Source: DATACZ01 sp036258795
GTDB lineage: Bacteria > Actinomycetota > CADDZG01 > JAHWKV01
DNA: 10,734 bases
Assembly: GCA_036258795.1 (NCBI GenBank)
Contig: DATACZ010000173.1
Location: 1 to 10,734 of the forward strand
Direction: 5' to 3'
Shown here: positions 1-6,400 of the stretch, one piece after another
Numbering within the stretch: position 1 is the first letter of the stretch
Layout: every line of letters starts with the position of its first letter
Position numbers and translations under genes: made by a program
The notes under the pieces: generated by a model
The model's database searches: none
Told to the model about the DNA's origin: nothing
The model's input: only the letters and a program-made list of their open reading frames with translations

Positions 1-1
1 G

Positions 2-775
2 ATCCATATGGACGTCGTCCCGTCCTCCCATATGCTCGCCGACTCGGCAGGCACCGTAGTGCTGCTGCCCGCCACGACGCGTTATGAGATTCCTGGGGGC
101 GTGACCGGGACCTCCACCGAGAGGCGCGTGATCTTCAGTCCCGAGATTCCAGGGCCCAGGGCCGGGGAGTCAAGGCCCGAATGGGAGGTAGTTACCGAGA
201 TAGCGAGGCGAGCTCGCCCCGACCTGTCCGCTCAGCTCAGCTTTGCTGGCACCGGGGACATTCGCGAAGAGATTGCCCGGCTGATCCCCTTCTACGACGG
301 CATCCAGAATCTTCGGAAGGCTGGGGATCAGTTTCAATATGGAGGCGCCCACTTGTGCGCGGGGTGGACCTTCCCCACGCAGGATGGGAAGGCGCACTTC
401 TACCCAGTATCCCCTCCGACCCGTGCCGAGATCCCGGAAGGACGCTTTCTTCTATCCACCAGGCGGGGAAAGCAGTTCAACAGCATGGTCCAGGAATCAA
501 AGGACTCCATCACAGGGGCATGGCGGGAAGCAATCCTGATCAGCCCCTCGGACATGGAGCTTTTGTCACTCAAGCCCGGCGATCGGGTGAAGCTGGCCTC
601 TGATGCTGGTGAATTCGTCGGGTTCATCCACCCGGCGCCCGTAAAGCCCCGCAATCTTCAGGTGCACTGGCCGGAGGGCGAAGTGCTGATCGACCGGTCG
701 AACCGTTCCCCTGAGGCCGGGATTCCGGACTACAACGCGGTCGTCTCGTTGGAGAAGGTCGCCGGATTGCCATGA
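2..775 (+). CDS. Molybdopterin oxidoreductase alpha subunit, formate-dehydrogenase-like (C-terminal part, 5' end outside window)
   Basis: The reading frame is open to the left edge, so only the last ~257 residues of a much longer protein (family members are usually 700-800 aa) are present; the ATG at 8 is probably internal. The visible part has the 'VVLLPATTRYEIPGG' and 'TSTERRVIFSPEIPGP' segments of the molybdopterin catalytic domain. It then has a molybdopterin-dinucleotide-binding domain from about residue 146, with 'STRRGKQFNSM', 'LKPGDRVKLAS', 'PRNLQVHWPEGEVL' and the tail 'RSPEAGIPDYNAVV'. These match the FdhF/YdeP-like oxidoreductase alpha subunits (TIGR01701 type), cytoplasmic enzymes that bind a bis-MGD cofactor. 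The electron donor or acceptor cannot be read from this fragment, and the Cys or Sec ligand region lies outside the window. Formate dehydrogenase activity is a family guess. The gene ends 27 nt before the LysM gene. Confidence 0.85.
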   Translation: MHMDVVPSSHMLADSAGTVVLLPATTRYEIPGGVTGTSTERRVIFSPEIPGPRAGESRPEWEVVTEIARRARPDLSAQLSFAGTGDIREEIARLIPFYDGIQNLRKAGDQFQYGGAHLCAGWTFPTQDGKAHFYPVSPPTRAEIPEGRFLLSTRRGKQFNSMVQESKDSITGAWREAILISPSDMELLSLKPGDRVKLASDAGEFVGFIHPAPVKPRNLQVHWPEGEVLIDRSNRSPEAGIPDYNAVVSLEKVAGLP

Positions 776-802
776 CTCCGGAGAAATTTCCGGCTAGGAT
801 TT
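776..802 (+). other. Short intergenic gap with two small palindromes
   Basis: The 27-nt gap holds CTCCGGAG (776-783) directly abutting GAAATTTC (783-790). It can also fold as CCGGA-(6-nt loop)-TCCGG at 778-793, followed by a short T run at 800-804. This could be a weak terminator or a processing hairpin between the oxidoreductase and LysM genes. The stem is only 5 bp and the T run is not adjacent to it, so the role is uncertain. Confidence 0.3.
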
Positions 803-1357
803 TTGAATCCCAACCTGCAATGTTCGCCACCAAGGAAGCGGGCCGAGACAGGGAGTAGCGAGATCTACGAGCCAGATCAGCCATCCTTCGGCGATGAACG
901 AGCCACCAACGTCTTGTGGGGACGGGTAATCGCGCTGGGGGTTGTCCTCCTTCTGGTTTTCTTCCTTGGCAGGGCAAGCGCAGGTGGCGACTCCTCGGAG
1001 GAGGTCGACACGCTGCAAAATCAGCTGGCGGCCGCCCGGGCCGAGATTGATCAACTCCAGGCTGAGAACCGGCAGCAGGTAGAGACATCGCCGACGCCTG
1101 CCGCCACCGCAGCGGTCGGAACGCCGGTGGGATCCCCAGGGGCCACTCCAAGCCCGACGGGAACCGGTGGTGCTACGGCCGAGCGCAGCTACACGGTTAG
1201 GTCCGGGGACACGCTGAAGGGCATCGCCAACAGGTTTTACGGCAATGCCTCTTACGACAAGTGCATCGCCCAGGCAAACGACATCGAGAATCCAAGCGCT
1301 CTTAGAGTAGGGGCGGACATCACGATTCCACCCAAGCCTGCCCAACCCTGCGCTTAG
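803..1357 (+). CDS. Membrane-anchored LysM domain protein
   Basis: Predicted 184-aa single-pass envelope protein. It has a cytoplasmic N-terminus rich in charged residues (1-37), one hydrophobic segment at about 38-57 ('IALGVVLLLVFFLG'), a heptad-like coiled-coil stretch at about 65-92 ('VDTLQNQLAAARAEIDQL'), and a Pro/Thr/Ser/Ala linker at 93-128. A C-terminal LysM domain (about 129-177) carries the typical 'YTVRSGDTLKGIANRFYG' start and 'ALRVGADITIP' end. LysM modules bind N-acetylglucosamine-containing glycans, so the domain probably lies outside the membrane and touches peptidoglycan. No catalytic domain is present, so it may be a scaffold or anchor. Cys154 and Cys183 flank the LysM core and could form a disulfide. 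The start is a TTG with an AGGA only 3 nt upstream; no better in-frame ATG or GTG precedes the membrane segment, so the exact start is uncertain. The gene converges on the acyl-CoA synthetase gene with a 25-nt gap. Confidence 0.8.
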   Translation: MNPNLQCSPPRKRAETGSSEIYEPDQPSFGDERATNVLWGRVIALGVVLLLVFFLGRASAGGDSSEEVDTLQNQLAAARAEIDQLQAENRQQVETSPTPAATAAVGTPVGSPGATPSPTGTGGATAERSYTVRSGDTLKGIANRFYGNASYDKCIAQANDIENPSALRVGADITIPPKPAQPCA

Positions 1358-1382
1358 TCGGGCACCGTTCCTTAACCCAGCT

Positions 1383-3185
1383 TTACCTCACGTACATGCG
1401 CTCGATCACGTCCCCATACTTCTGGGCGATCGTCTTTCGGCGCACTTTGAGGGTAGGAGTGAGTTCTTCCGCCTCCTGAGTGAAGTCCTCAGGAAGGACG
1501 GTCCATCTCTTGATCTTCTCCACCTGCGAAAGGCCCTCATTGACCTTGTTCACCTCGGCCTCGATGGCCTCGAGGACCTGGGAGTTCGCCGATAGGTCGG
1601 CCAGCTCCGCGAACGCGACACCGTTTTCCGCCGCCCACTTGGTCACGGCTTCGGAATCCAGCGTGACGAGAGCACTAATGAAGGGGCGTCCGTCGCCGAT
1701 TACGACCGCCTGGGAGATAAGCGGAGAAACCTTCAAGCGTCCCTCGATCTCCTGTGGAGCGATGTTCTTGCCGCCCGCCGTGATGATGATGTCCTTCTTC
1801 CTATCGGTGACGACCAGGTACCCGGCCTCATCGAGCTCGCCGACGTCTCCCGAACAAAGGAAGCCGTCCTCAGTGAGTGCGGCGGCAGTTGAGTCGGGAT
1901 CCTTGTAGTAGCCCTGGAAGACGTTCGGTCCCTTGACCAGGATCTCTCCGTCGGGATCAAACTTCAGCTGCAGGCCGGGCAGGGGCGGCCCGACGGTACC
2001 GATTCGAGCTTTCCCAGGGGGGGTTATCGTCGTGGGCCCGTTGTCCTCGGTCTGGCCGTAAGCCTCCAGAAGGTCGAGGCCCAGGGCACGGATGAACTTG
2101 ACCACCTCCGTTGTGATCGGAGCCGCTGCGGTGACCGCAAACCGGCAGTGGGCCATCCCAAGCTCCTCCCTGGTCTTGGAGAAGATCAGCTTGTCGAACA
2201 GTGCGCATTTCAGTTTGAGGCCCAGCGGGGTCCGCTTACCCGCCAGCTCAAGGTCTACTTTCTTGAGCGCGGCATCCAAAGCTTTCGAGATCAGCTTGGC
2301 CTTCTCGTGGGTGGCGTATCTGGCCTTAACGCCGGTGTAGAACTTCTCGTACACCCTGGGCACCCCGATGAAGAACGTCGGCTGGCAGTCCTTGAGGTTG
2401 TCGCGCAGCTTGTCGATGGACTCGGCAAACCAGACCTCGAACCCGTAGCACACCCCGCCCCATTCCGAAGCCAGCCTTTCGAAGATGTGCGACAAAGGCA
2501 GATAGGAGATGACTCTCTCGGAGCAGTCCGTGAAGCCGAGAAGCTGACCGGCGCAATCCAGGGTCCAGGTGAAGTTCTGGTGGGTGAGCATCACTCCTTT
2601 TGGGGCACCGGTGGTCCCGGAGGTGTAGACGACCGTGGCGAGGTCCTCGGGCCTGATGGAGTCGATACGTTCCTTAAGAGCTGAGGGATTTGTCCTGGCA
2701 AACTCACGACCGAGCTCGCGCAAATGATGGAGGCTGATGACGGGGTCTTCTCCTTCTGAGTCCCCCGGCTCCATGACGACAACCCTCTGAATCTTTGGGA
2801 GCTCATCCAGCTTCTCGAGGACTTTCCCGAGCTGCACCCCATCTTCCACAATGGCAACCGTTGATTCGGAATGACCCACTACATGGGCCACCTGGCTGGG
2901 TGTATTGGTCATGTAGACGGGGACGGTAACTGCGCCGGCCAGAAGGATTCCTACGTCCGCAATATGCCACTCGGGCCGGTTACGGCTCAACAGCGATACG
3001 AACTCACCCTTGCCGACACCAAGGGCGATCAGGCCGTTGGCAATCTCCCGAGCTTGGCTATCGAACTGCCTGAAGGTGATGGACTGCCATTCGTCCCCCC
3101 GCTTCACCTTCATGGCGACTACTTCGGGGCTCCGGGCAACTCGATTAACGAAGATCTCAACAAGGGTCTCGCCGGGGACTGCCAT
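1383..3185 (-). CDS. Long-chain fatty acid--CoA ligase (AMP-binding, FadD15-like)
   Basis: A complete 600-aa adenylate-forming enzyme, the usual length for bacterial long-chain acyl-CoA synthetases of the FadD15/FAA1 type. It would activate a fatty acid with ATP to an acyl-adenylate and transfer it to CoA, at the membrane face or in the cytoplasm. Visible motifs are the P-loop 'YTSGTTGAPKG' (187-197), 'YLPLSHIFER' (228-237), 'EAYGQTEDNG' (375-383), 'SGD' in place of the common TGD (445-447), the hinge 'DRKKDIIITAGGKNIAP' (461-477), and the C-terminal lysine in 'LTPTLKVRRK' (Lys580) expected to act in adenylation. The ATG start is supported by AGGAGGG 5 nt upstream. It follows sepH on the same strand after a 98-nt gap that may hold its own promoter. 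Chain-length preference cannot be read from the sequence. Confidence 0.93.
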   Translation of the reverse strand: MAVPGETLVEIFVNRVARSPEVVAMKVKRGDEWQSITFRQFDSQAREIANGLIALGVGKGEFVSLLSRNRPEWHIADVGILLAGAVTVPVYMTNTPSQVAHVVGHSESTVAIVEDGVQLGKVLEKLDELPKIQRVVVMEPGDSEGEDPVISLHHLRELGREFARTNPSALKERIDSIRPEDLATVVYTSGTTGAPKGVMLTHQNFTWTLDCAGQLLGFTDCSERVISYLPLSHIFERLASEWGGVCYGFEVWFAESIDKLRDNLKDCQPTFFIGVPRVYEKFYTGVKARYATHEKAKLISKALDAALKKVDLELAGKRTPLGLKLKCALFDKLIFSKTREELGMAHCRFAVTAAAPITTEVVKFIRALGLDLLEAYGQTEDNGPTTITPPGKARIGTVGPPLPGLQLKFDPDGEILVKGPNVFQGYYKDPDSTAAALTEDGFLCSGDVGELDEAGYLVVTDRKKDIIITAGGKNIAPQEIEGRLKVSPLISQAVVIGDGRPFISALVTLDSEAVTKWAAENGVAFAELADLSANSQVLEAIEAEVNKVNEGLSQVEKIKRWTVLPEDFTQEAEELTPTLKVRRKTIAQKYGDVIERMYVR

Positions 3186-3190
3186 TTCAA

Positions 3191-3197
3191 CCCTCCT
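3191..3197 (-). promoter_or_regulatory. Strong ribosome binding site of the acyl-CoA synthetase gene
   Basis: On the minus strand AGGAGGG sits 5 nt before the ATG at 3185. This near-perfect Shine-Dalgarno sequence fixes the start of the 600-aa synthetase. Confidence 0.8.
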
Positions 3198-3212
3198 GAA
3201 TTCCTTGGCACA

Positions 3213-3230
3213 GCCCGGCAGCGGCCGGGC
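3213..3230 (-). other. GC-rich hairpin in the leader of the acyl-CoA synthetase gene
   Basis: GCCCGGC and GCCGGGC form a perfect 7-bp stem around a 4-nt loop. It lies downstream of the sepH stop codon and 16 nt upstream of the synthetase Shine-Dalgarno. No T run follows on either strand, so it does not look like a rho-independent terminator. It may stabilise the 3' end of the sepH message or shape the leader of the next gene. Confidence 0.5.
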
Positions 3231-3250
3231 ATAGCCGTCGCTAGAGAGTG

Positions 3251-3256
3251 ATTATC
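3251..3256 (-). promoter_or_regulatory. Possible -10 box for the acyl-CoA synthetase gene
   Basis: On the minus strand GATAAT (5 of 6 match to TATAAT) lies about 65 nt upstream of the ATG at 3185. No convincing -35 hexamer is seen 16-18 nt upstream. If used, the transcript would start near 3244 and carry the 3213-3230 hairpin in its leader. Weak call. Confidence 0.25.
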
Positions 3257-3283
3257 GCTGAAATGGACGCTTTGAGTGACTGA

Positions 3284-4186
3284 CTAGCGTGAGGCTGGAC
3301 CGCGGCCCCGGGTTCCAGACGGCTTAGGCGGCGATGTCGGCCGGGATCGCGCATCAGTCCCAGTTGAAGGGGGAAGGCCGCCTTTCGGGGACCTCGGCTT
3401 GTGCCGAGCATCTGAAGCCGGCTCGTGGGCGGGCGACCTCGAGCCTCCGGTCGAAGGTCTGGCTCCGCCTGGCCTCGACCGTGGCCCCGCCTTGTATCCA
3501 ATTTCGATCGCCACGTCGTTCAACGCGTCTACTTGCCTGGTCTCGGGATCGAATGAGAAGCGGGCCGAGCGGCGTTTCCCTCCAGAGGGAAATTCAAAGC
3601 TCACGTGCCAGCGCCCGTTCTTGCGTACTGCCTTCCAGGATTCGTCGACCTCTCGTGGACTCCTGAGATGTCTGGCGCCGAGGTTCTCCTCAACCGCCTC
3701 CCCAATGTTCAACGCCGAAGGGCCAAGGCGTGGTTTCGACAATCTGGCCGACCTCACCGCCTCAATGACTCCCGCTCGTTCGGCCAATATCGGAAAGGTG
3801 AACCGCCTAACCCATGCGACGTCCGTCTGGGCCAGCCTGGCCACTTGCTCCTCGGACTTGCCCTGCCTCACCAAAGCCTGAATCTCCTTCGGGGTGAGCT
3901 TGGAGTGCACGTCCTCAAATGCCCGAACCCTCTTCGGTGGAACAGGAGCCTCGGCAACCTCCTCTTCTTCTTCGAGTGGCTCTTCCTCGACCGGTGGCTC
4001 TTCACTGGGCGTCGTCAAATCCACTCCCGCCAGAGCCTCCTCCTCCATCCGCGCCACCTCTTCCAGGGTGCGGCGGAGCCGCGCATCGATGCTCACCACG
4101 TAGCCACCACTAGTGGCGCCCGGCTCGTTGCCAAAGATGAGGTTTTTAAGATCCGTCGTGAATCCGACGAGATGCAGCCTGATCAT
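3284..4186 (-). CDS. sepH: Septation protein SepH (DUF3071)
   Basis: A 300-aa protein that fits the SepH family, actinobacterial proteins that bind FtsZ and promote its assembly at division septa. The N-terminal 'MIRLHLVGFTTDLKNLIF' and 'YVVSIDARLRRTL' (1-41) are the small beta-rich start of DUF3071. A Glu/Pro-rich acidic linker follows (about 58-82). A helix-turn-helix-like core, 'LTPKEIQALVRQGKSEEQVA' to 'RFTFPILAERAGV' (97-140), is the family signature. A second conserved block has 'SWKAVRKNGRWHVSFEF' and 'ARFSFDPETRQV' (183-219). The last 70 residues are basic, Pro/Ser/Arg/Gly-rich and probably disordered. The ATG has a modest GGGAG upstream and overlaps (ATGA) the stop of an 8-codon leader ORF, suggesting translational coupling. 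The SepH role in FtsZ assembly is known from Streptomyces and mycobacteria; here it is inferred by resemblance. Confidence 0.88.
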   Translation of the reverse strand: MIRLHLVGFTTDLKNLIFGNEPGATSGGYVVSIDARLRRTLEEVARMEEEALAGVDLTTPSEEPPVEEEPLEEEEEVAEAPVPPKRVRAFEDVHSKLTPKEIQALVRQGKSEEQVARLAQTDVAWVRRFTFPILAERAGVIEAVRSARLSKPRLGPSALNIGEAVEENLGARHLRSPREVDESWKAVRKNGRWHVSFEFPSGGKRRSARFSFDPETRQVDALNDVAIEIGYKAGPRSRPGGARPSTGGSRSPAHEPASDARHKPRSPKGGLPPSTGTDARSRPTSPPKPSGTRGRGPASR

Positions 4187-4209
4187 GCTCTCCCGGGCGG
4201 ACTGTCCAT
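4183..4209 (-). CDS. Putative 8-codon leader peptide coupled to sepH
   Basis: On the minus strand an ATG at 4209-4207 opens an 8-codon frame, MDSPPGRA, whose TGA stop overlaps the sepH ATG as ATGA. It is preceded by AGGAG (4216-4220) 6 nt upstream, a better placed Shine-Dalgarno than that of sepH itself. It is in a different frame from sepH, so it is not an alternative sepH start. The arrangement suggests that ribosomes terminate and restart on sepH. It could also be chance in a GC-rich leader. No regulatory codon run is seen. Confidence 0.35.
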   Translation of the reverse strand: MDSPPGRA

Positions 4210-4215
4210 CGCCCT

Positions 4216-4220
4216 CTCCT
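4216..4220 (-). promoter_or_regulatory. Ribosome binding site of the leader ORF before sepH
   Basis: AGGAG followed by a 6-nt spacer and ATG (4209-4207) on the minus strand. It is the strongest Shine-Dalgarno match in the sepH leader and points to the mini-ORF rather than to sepH. Confidence 0.45.
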
Positions 4221-4310
4221 AGAAGCGAAGAATAAAGGATACAGACGCAGAGGCCCTGAAATGTACGTCGGCAGAGGGCAAATAGGCTGCGAAAGGTGCT
4301 TGCTGAAGCG

Positions 4311-4499
4311 CTACCCGGCCCGTCTCTTGAACTTCAGCACGGGAGCCAGCCCGGCGTCCTGAAGATGGGCAATCGCGGTCTGGAGATCCGGGTCAATTAC
4401 GAGCGGCGCCCCCTGCCTGCGGTTGAGGACAGCCATGACAAAGCAGTCTTTGCAGTGGTCTGTGCCGACCATTTCGCAATCCTGGCAATCGATGATCAT
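4311..4499 (-). CDS. Small CxxC...CxxC protein of actinobacterial type, function unknown
   Basis: A 62-aa protein starting 'MIIDCQDCEMVGTDHCKDC'. Cys5, Cys8, Cys16 and Cys19 form two CxxC knuckles seven residues apart, a pattern that usually binds zinc (an iron-sulfur centre is less likely). The rest contains 'APLVIDPDLQTAIAHLQDAGLAPVLKF', a short helix followed by a strand-like end. Its general shape, an MIIDC start, a second CxxC and a terminal 'L..AGL.P.L' segment, resembles short conserved actinobacterial proteins with no known function. Its ATG overlaps the stop of the 98-aa gene upstream by ATGA, so the two are probably translated as a coupled pair. It lies 123 nt upstream of sepH on the same strand. 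It may be an accessory or nucleic-acid/protein-binding factor, but nothing in the sequence proves this. Confidence 0.72.
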   Translation of the reverse strand: MIIDCQDCEMVGTDHCKDCFVMAVLNRRQGAPLVIDPDLQTAIAHLQDAGLAPVLKFKRRAG

Positions 4500-4792
4500 A
4501 TGCCTGCTCCTCTCCGCCCAGAGTCGGGCCTCCTTGGTACCTCAAGCCCAAGGTCATCGAGCAAAGCTCCCCGCCGTGGCTCGGTCAACCCGTCCTCGTA
4601 ACCCTGCAGATAGGCCATTCGGAGAAACCATCCAATCTGCTCCAACAGCTCGGAGCCTTCGATTCCGAGACGAAACAGACATGACCAGACGTCCGCAAGA
4701 CGAGGATCTAGCTCCAGCACCAGCCGGTCGCTCCACCCGTTTTCAGATGAAGGCTGCGGCCCTCGCTCACACCTGAATGCTGAGTTGTCCAT
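4496..4792 (-). CDS. Unknown 98-aa protein, first gene of the sepH-side cluster
   Basis: Not recognised as a named family. It has a polar N-terminus, then a predicted helical core of about residues 24-75 ('LELDPRLADVWSCLFRLG', 'LLEQIGWFLRMAYLQGYEDG') ending 'LTEPRRGALLDDLGLEVPRRP', and a basic tail. There is no signal peptide or membrane span; the aromatic helix 'IGWFLRMAYLQGYEDGL' looks amphipathic. The ATG start is well supported by GAGGAGGAG 6 nt upstream. Its last codons overlap the Cys-rich gene (ATGA, 4496-4499), which argues for joint production and perhaps joint function. Confidence 0.7.
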   Translation of the reverse strand: MDNSAFRCERGPQPSSENGWSDRLVLELDPRLADVWSCLFRLGIEGSELLEQIGWFLRMAYLQGYEDGLTEPRRGALLDDLGLEVPRRPDSGRRGAGI

Positions 4793-4798
4793 TAACTG

Positions 4799-4807
4799 CT
4801 CCTCCTC
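4799..4807 (-). promoter_or_regulatory. Strong ribosome binding site of the 98-aa gene
   Basis: GAGGAGGAG on the minus strand, with a 6-nt spacer to the ATG at 4792. It decides the start of this otherwise unrecognised gene. Confidence 0.7.
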
Positions 4808-4860
4808 GGGTTCTCAGCGAGCCAGTTCAAACAAGTCCGAGGTTAGAGAGCGGGGGTGAC

Positions 4861-4884
4861 AAAAAAGCCGGCCATTGGGCCGGC
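4861..4884 (-). terminator. Rho-independent terminator after the 121-aa gene
   Basis: On the minus strand GCCGGCC, loop CAAT and GGCCGGC make a perfect 7-bp GC stem (4867-4884) followed at once by six T residues (4861-4866). It lies 23 nt downstream of the stop codon of the gene at 4908-5273 and separates that transcription unit from the 98-aa gene cluster. This is the clearest terminator in the window. Confidence 0.9.
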
Positions 4885-4907
4885 GGGCGAGATTCCGGGA
4901 AAAAAGA

Positions 4908-5273
4908 TCAGTTCATTGAGAGCAGCACGCCCAGCCGCTTGAACTCCTTGACAAAGTTTTCCTTGGTCTCACCGGTCATGGCGGCGAGGGCTTCGAGATC
5001 CCGCTGACGCACGAAGATGAGGCTCTGAGTCTCTCCTCTCTTGACCTGAATGTAGGTTAGATATTCGGTAAGTGGCTTGTAGGCCGAGGATGGAAGCTCC
5101 TTCAGCCGGTCCAGATCCAGTCCTATCGGACGAGGAGGGCTGGCGGCCACGGCCAGCGCTTCAGGATCCGGCTCGGCTCGACGCTCCTGTACCGGCGCAT
5201 CCTGTCCGAGCCCGGGCCGATCCATTGACACCTGCTTGTCACGCATCCCGAAAAGCTTCTTGAGCCAGTTCAT
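4908..5273 (-). CDS. Unknown 121-aa cytoplasmic protein
   Basis: Not recognised. It has a short basic amphipathic start 'MNWLKKLFGMRDK' (1-13) that could touch the membrane, a polar Pro/Ala/Glu-rich linker (about 17-50), and a compact C-terminal part (52-121). The latter has 'LKELPSSAYKPLTEYLTYI', a strand-like 'TQSLIFVRQRD', and a final helix ending 'NFVKEFKRLGVLLSMN'. There is no signal peptide, transmembrane span or Cys. No Shine-Dalgarno precedes the ATG. Instead TATGTT lies 6 nt before it, as expected for a leaderless transcript. Later in-frame ATGs (residues 10 and 17) have no better ribosome site. It is last on the strand after trpD and is followed by a strong terminator. It may be its own transcription unit. 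Confidence 0.65.
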   Translation of the reverse strand: MNWLKKLFGMRDKQVSMDRPGLGQDAPVQERRAEPDPEALAVAASPPRPIGLDLDRLKELPSSAYKPLTEYLTYIQVKRGETQSLIFVRQRDLEALAAMTGETKENFVKEFKRLGVLLSMN

Positions 5274-5279
5274 AGGGTC

Positions 5280-5285
5280 AACATA
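5280..5285 (-). promoter_or_regulatory. Possible leaderless -10 element before the 121-aa gene
   Basis: TATGTT (TANNNT) on the minus strand ends 6 nt before the ATG at 5273, and no Shine-Dalgarno is present. This spacing would place the transcript start on the A of the start codon. No good -35 hexamer is seen. The short motif makes chance agreement possible. Confidence 0.35.
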
Positions 5286-5350
5286 CCGCTATTGCATGTA
5301 GAGGATGCTGAGGCACGCGAAAGTTCGTCCATCCAGCGCACGTCCGCCGA

Positions 5351-6367
5351 TTACGAATTGGATATCTCAATCAAGCGGTCGAGCGCCGAAAGGGCCCGTC
5401 CGCTGTCAATTGACTCCTCCGCAAGCTCCACCCCCGTGACAAAATCACCTGCCATCTGACCGGCAATGAGGCCGGCAGCCGCGTTTACCAGGACCAGGTC
5501 ACGTGCCGGGCCTGGCGTCCCATCGAACACCGTATGGGCCACCTTGGCGTTATCGGCTGCTGACCCCCCGCGAAGGTCCGAGGCATCAGAGCGTGGGATT
5601 CCGAAGTCAGCCGGGTCGATTACCTCATGCGTGACCTGGCCGTCCTTCAGCTCCCATAGATCGGAGGGCTGCGTCGTTGAGATCTCATCCAATCCGTCGA
5701 GTCCGCGGAAGACCAGACAGTGCTCGCTTCCCAAACGCTGAAGAACCTCCACCATCCGGGGCGCCATTGCGCGATCCGACACCCCCATGGCCTGATATGC
5801 AGCGCCGGCCGGGTTGGTCAGCGGGCCGAGGAAGTTGAAGACGGTAGGAACGCCCAGCTCCTTTCTAAGCGGTCCGGCATGGCGCATGGACGGGTGGAAT
5901 ACGGGCGCGAAGCAGAACCCGATACCCGCCCCTTCGATGCAGGCCCTGACCCCCTCGGGTCCGAGGTCGATCCTGACACCAAGCTCCTCCAGAAGATCCG
6001 CCGACCCACATCTGCTGGACGCGGCCCGGTTGCCATGCTTGGCCACTTTGGCGCCCGCCCCTGCAACCACCAAGGCTGCGAGCGTGGAGACGTTGATGGT
6101 TCCGGCCCGGTCTCCTCCGGTGCCGCATGTGTCCACCACGGGAGCTCCCACCTCAACCTTCAACGAGTTCGCCCTCATGGTCTCCACCAGCCCGACGATT
6201 TCCTCGACCGTCTCACCCTTTAGCCGAAGGCCTCCGACGAAGGCGCCAAATTGGGCAGGCGTGGCCTCGCCGGCCATGATCTGGCTCATCGCCCAGGCGG
6301 CCTGGTCTTTGGACAAGGACTGCCCGGACAGAAGCCGTCCCAAGATGACCGGCCAGGTATACGTCAT
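5351..6367 (-). CDS. trpD: Anthranilate phosphoribosyltransferase
   Basis: TrpD transfers the phosphoribosyl group of PRPP to anthranilate, the second step of tryptophan synthesis, in the cytoplasm. In the 338-aa form starting at the ATG at 6367, the helical N-terminal domain has 'AWAMSQIMAGEATPAQFGAF'. The catalytic part has the PRPP loop 'DTCGTGGDRAGTINVST' (about 79-95), 'KHGNRAASSRCGSADLLEELG', 'FHPSMRHAGPLRKELGVPT', 'FNFLGPLTNPAG' and the metal-binding 'DGLDEIS'. All key motifs are intact and the length is normal. An upstream GTG at 6388 gives a 345-aa version; I prefer the ATG because the family homology starts just after it and AGGAG precedes it, although with only a 2-nt spacer. It follows the repair-fusion gene by 33 nt (12 nt if the GTG is used), so they are likely co-transcribed. 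Separation of trpD from the other trp genes is common in actinobacteria (M. tuberculosis is an example). Confidence 0.95.
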   Translation of the reverse strand: MTYTWPVILGRLLSGQSLSKDQAAWAMSQIMAGEATPAQFGAFVGGLRLKGETVEEIVGLVETMRANSLKVEVGAPVVDTCGTGGDRAGTINVSTLAALVVAGAGAKVAKHGNRAASSRCGSADLLEELGVRIDLGPEGVRACIEGAGIGFCFAPVFHPSMRHAGPLRKELGVPTVFNFLGPLTNPAGAAYQAMGVSDRAMAPRMVEVLQRLGSEHCLVFRGLDGLDEISTTQPSDLWELKDGQVTHEVIDPADFGIPRSDASDLRGGSAADNAKVAHTVFDGTPGPARDLVLVNAAAGLIAGQMAGDFVTGVELAEESIDSGRALSALDRLIEISNS

Positions 6368-6400
6368 ATCTCCTAGACTCTCCTGCACTCGTCCATCCGC

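Noticed and set aside
1..10. Leading GATC as a cloning or restriction boundary
   Set aside because: A four-base match at a window edge is too short to mean anything.
624..1345. Long minus-strand open frames opposite the LysM gene
   Set aside because: Their translations are Arg/Pro-rich without domain signals, while the plus strand has a clear membrane segment and a LysM domain. They are GC-driven shadows.
1480..2684. Plus-strand open frames of 142 and 178 aa inside the acyl-CoA synthetase gene
   Set aside because: The minus strand carries all motifs of an adenylate-forming enzyme without a break. The plus frames show no family resemblance.
3334..4222. Several plus-strand frames (up to 205 aa) opposite sepH
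   Set aside because: The minus strand matches DUF3071/SepH from start to end; the plus frames are compositional artefacts.
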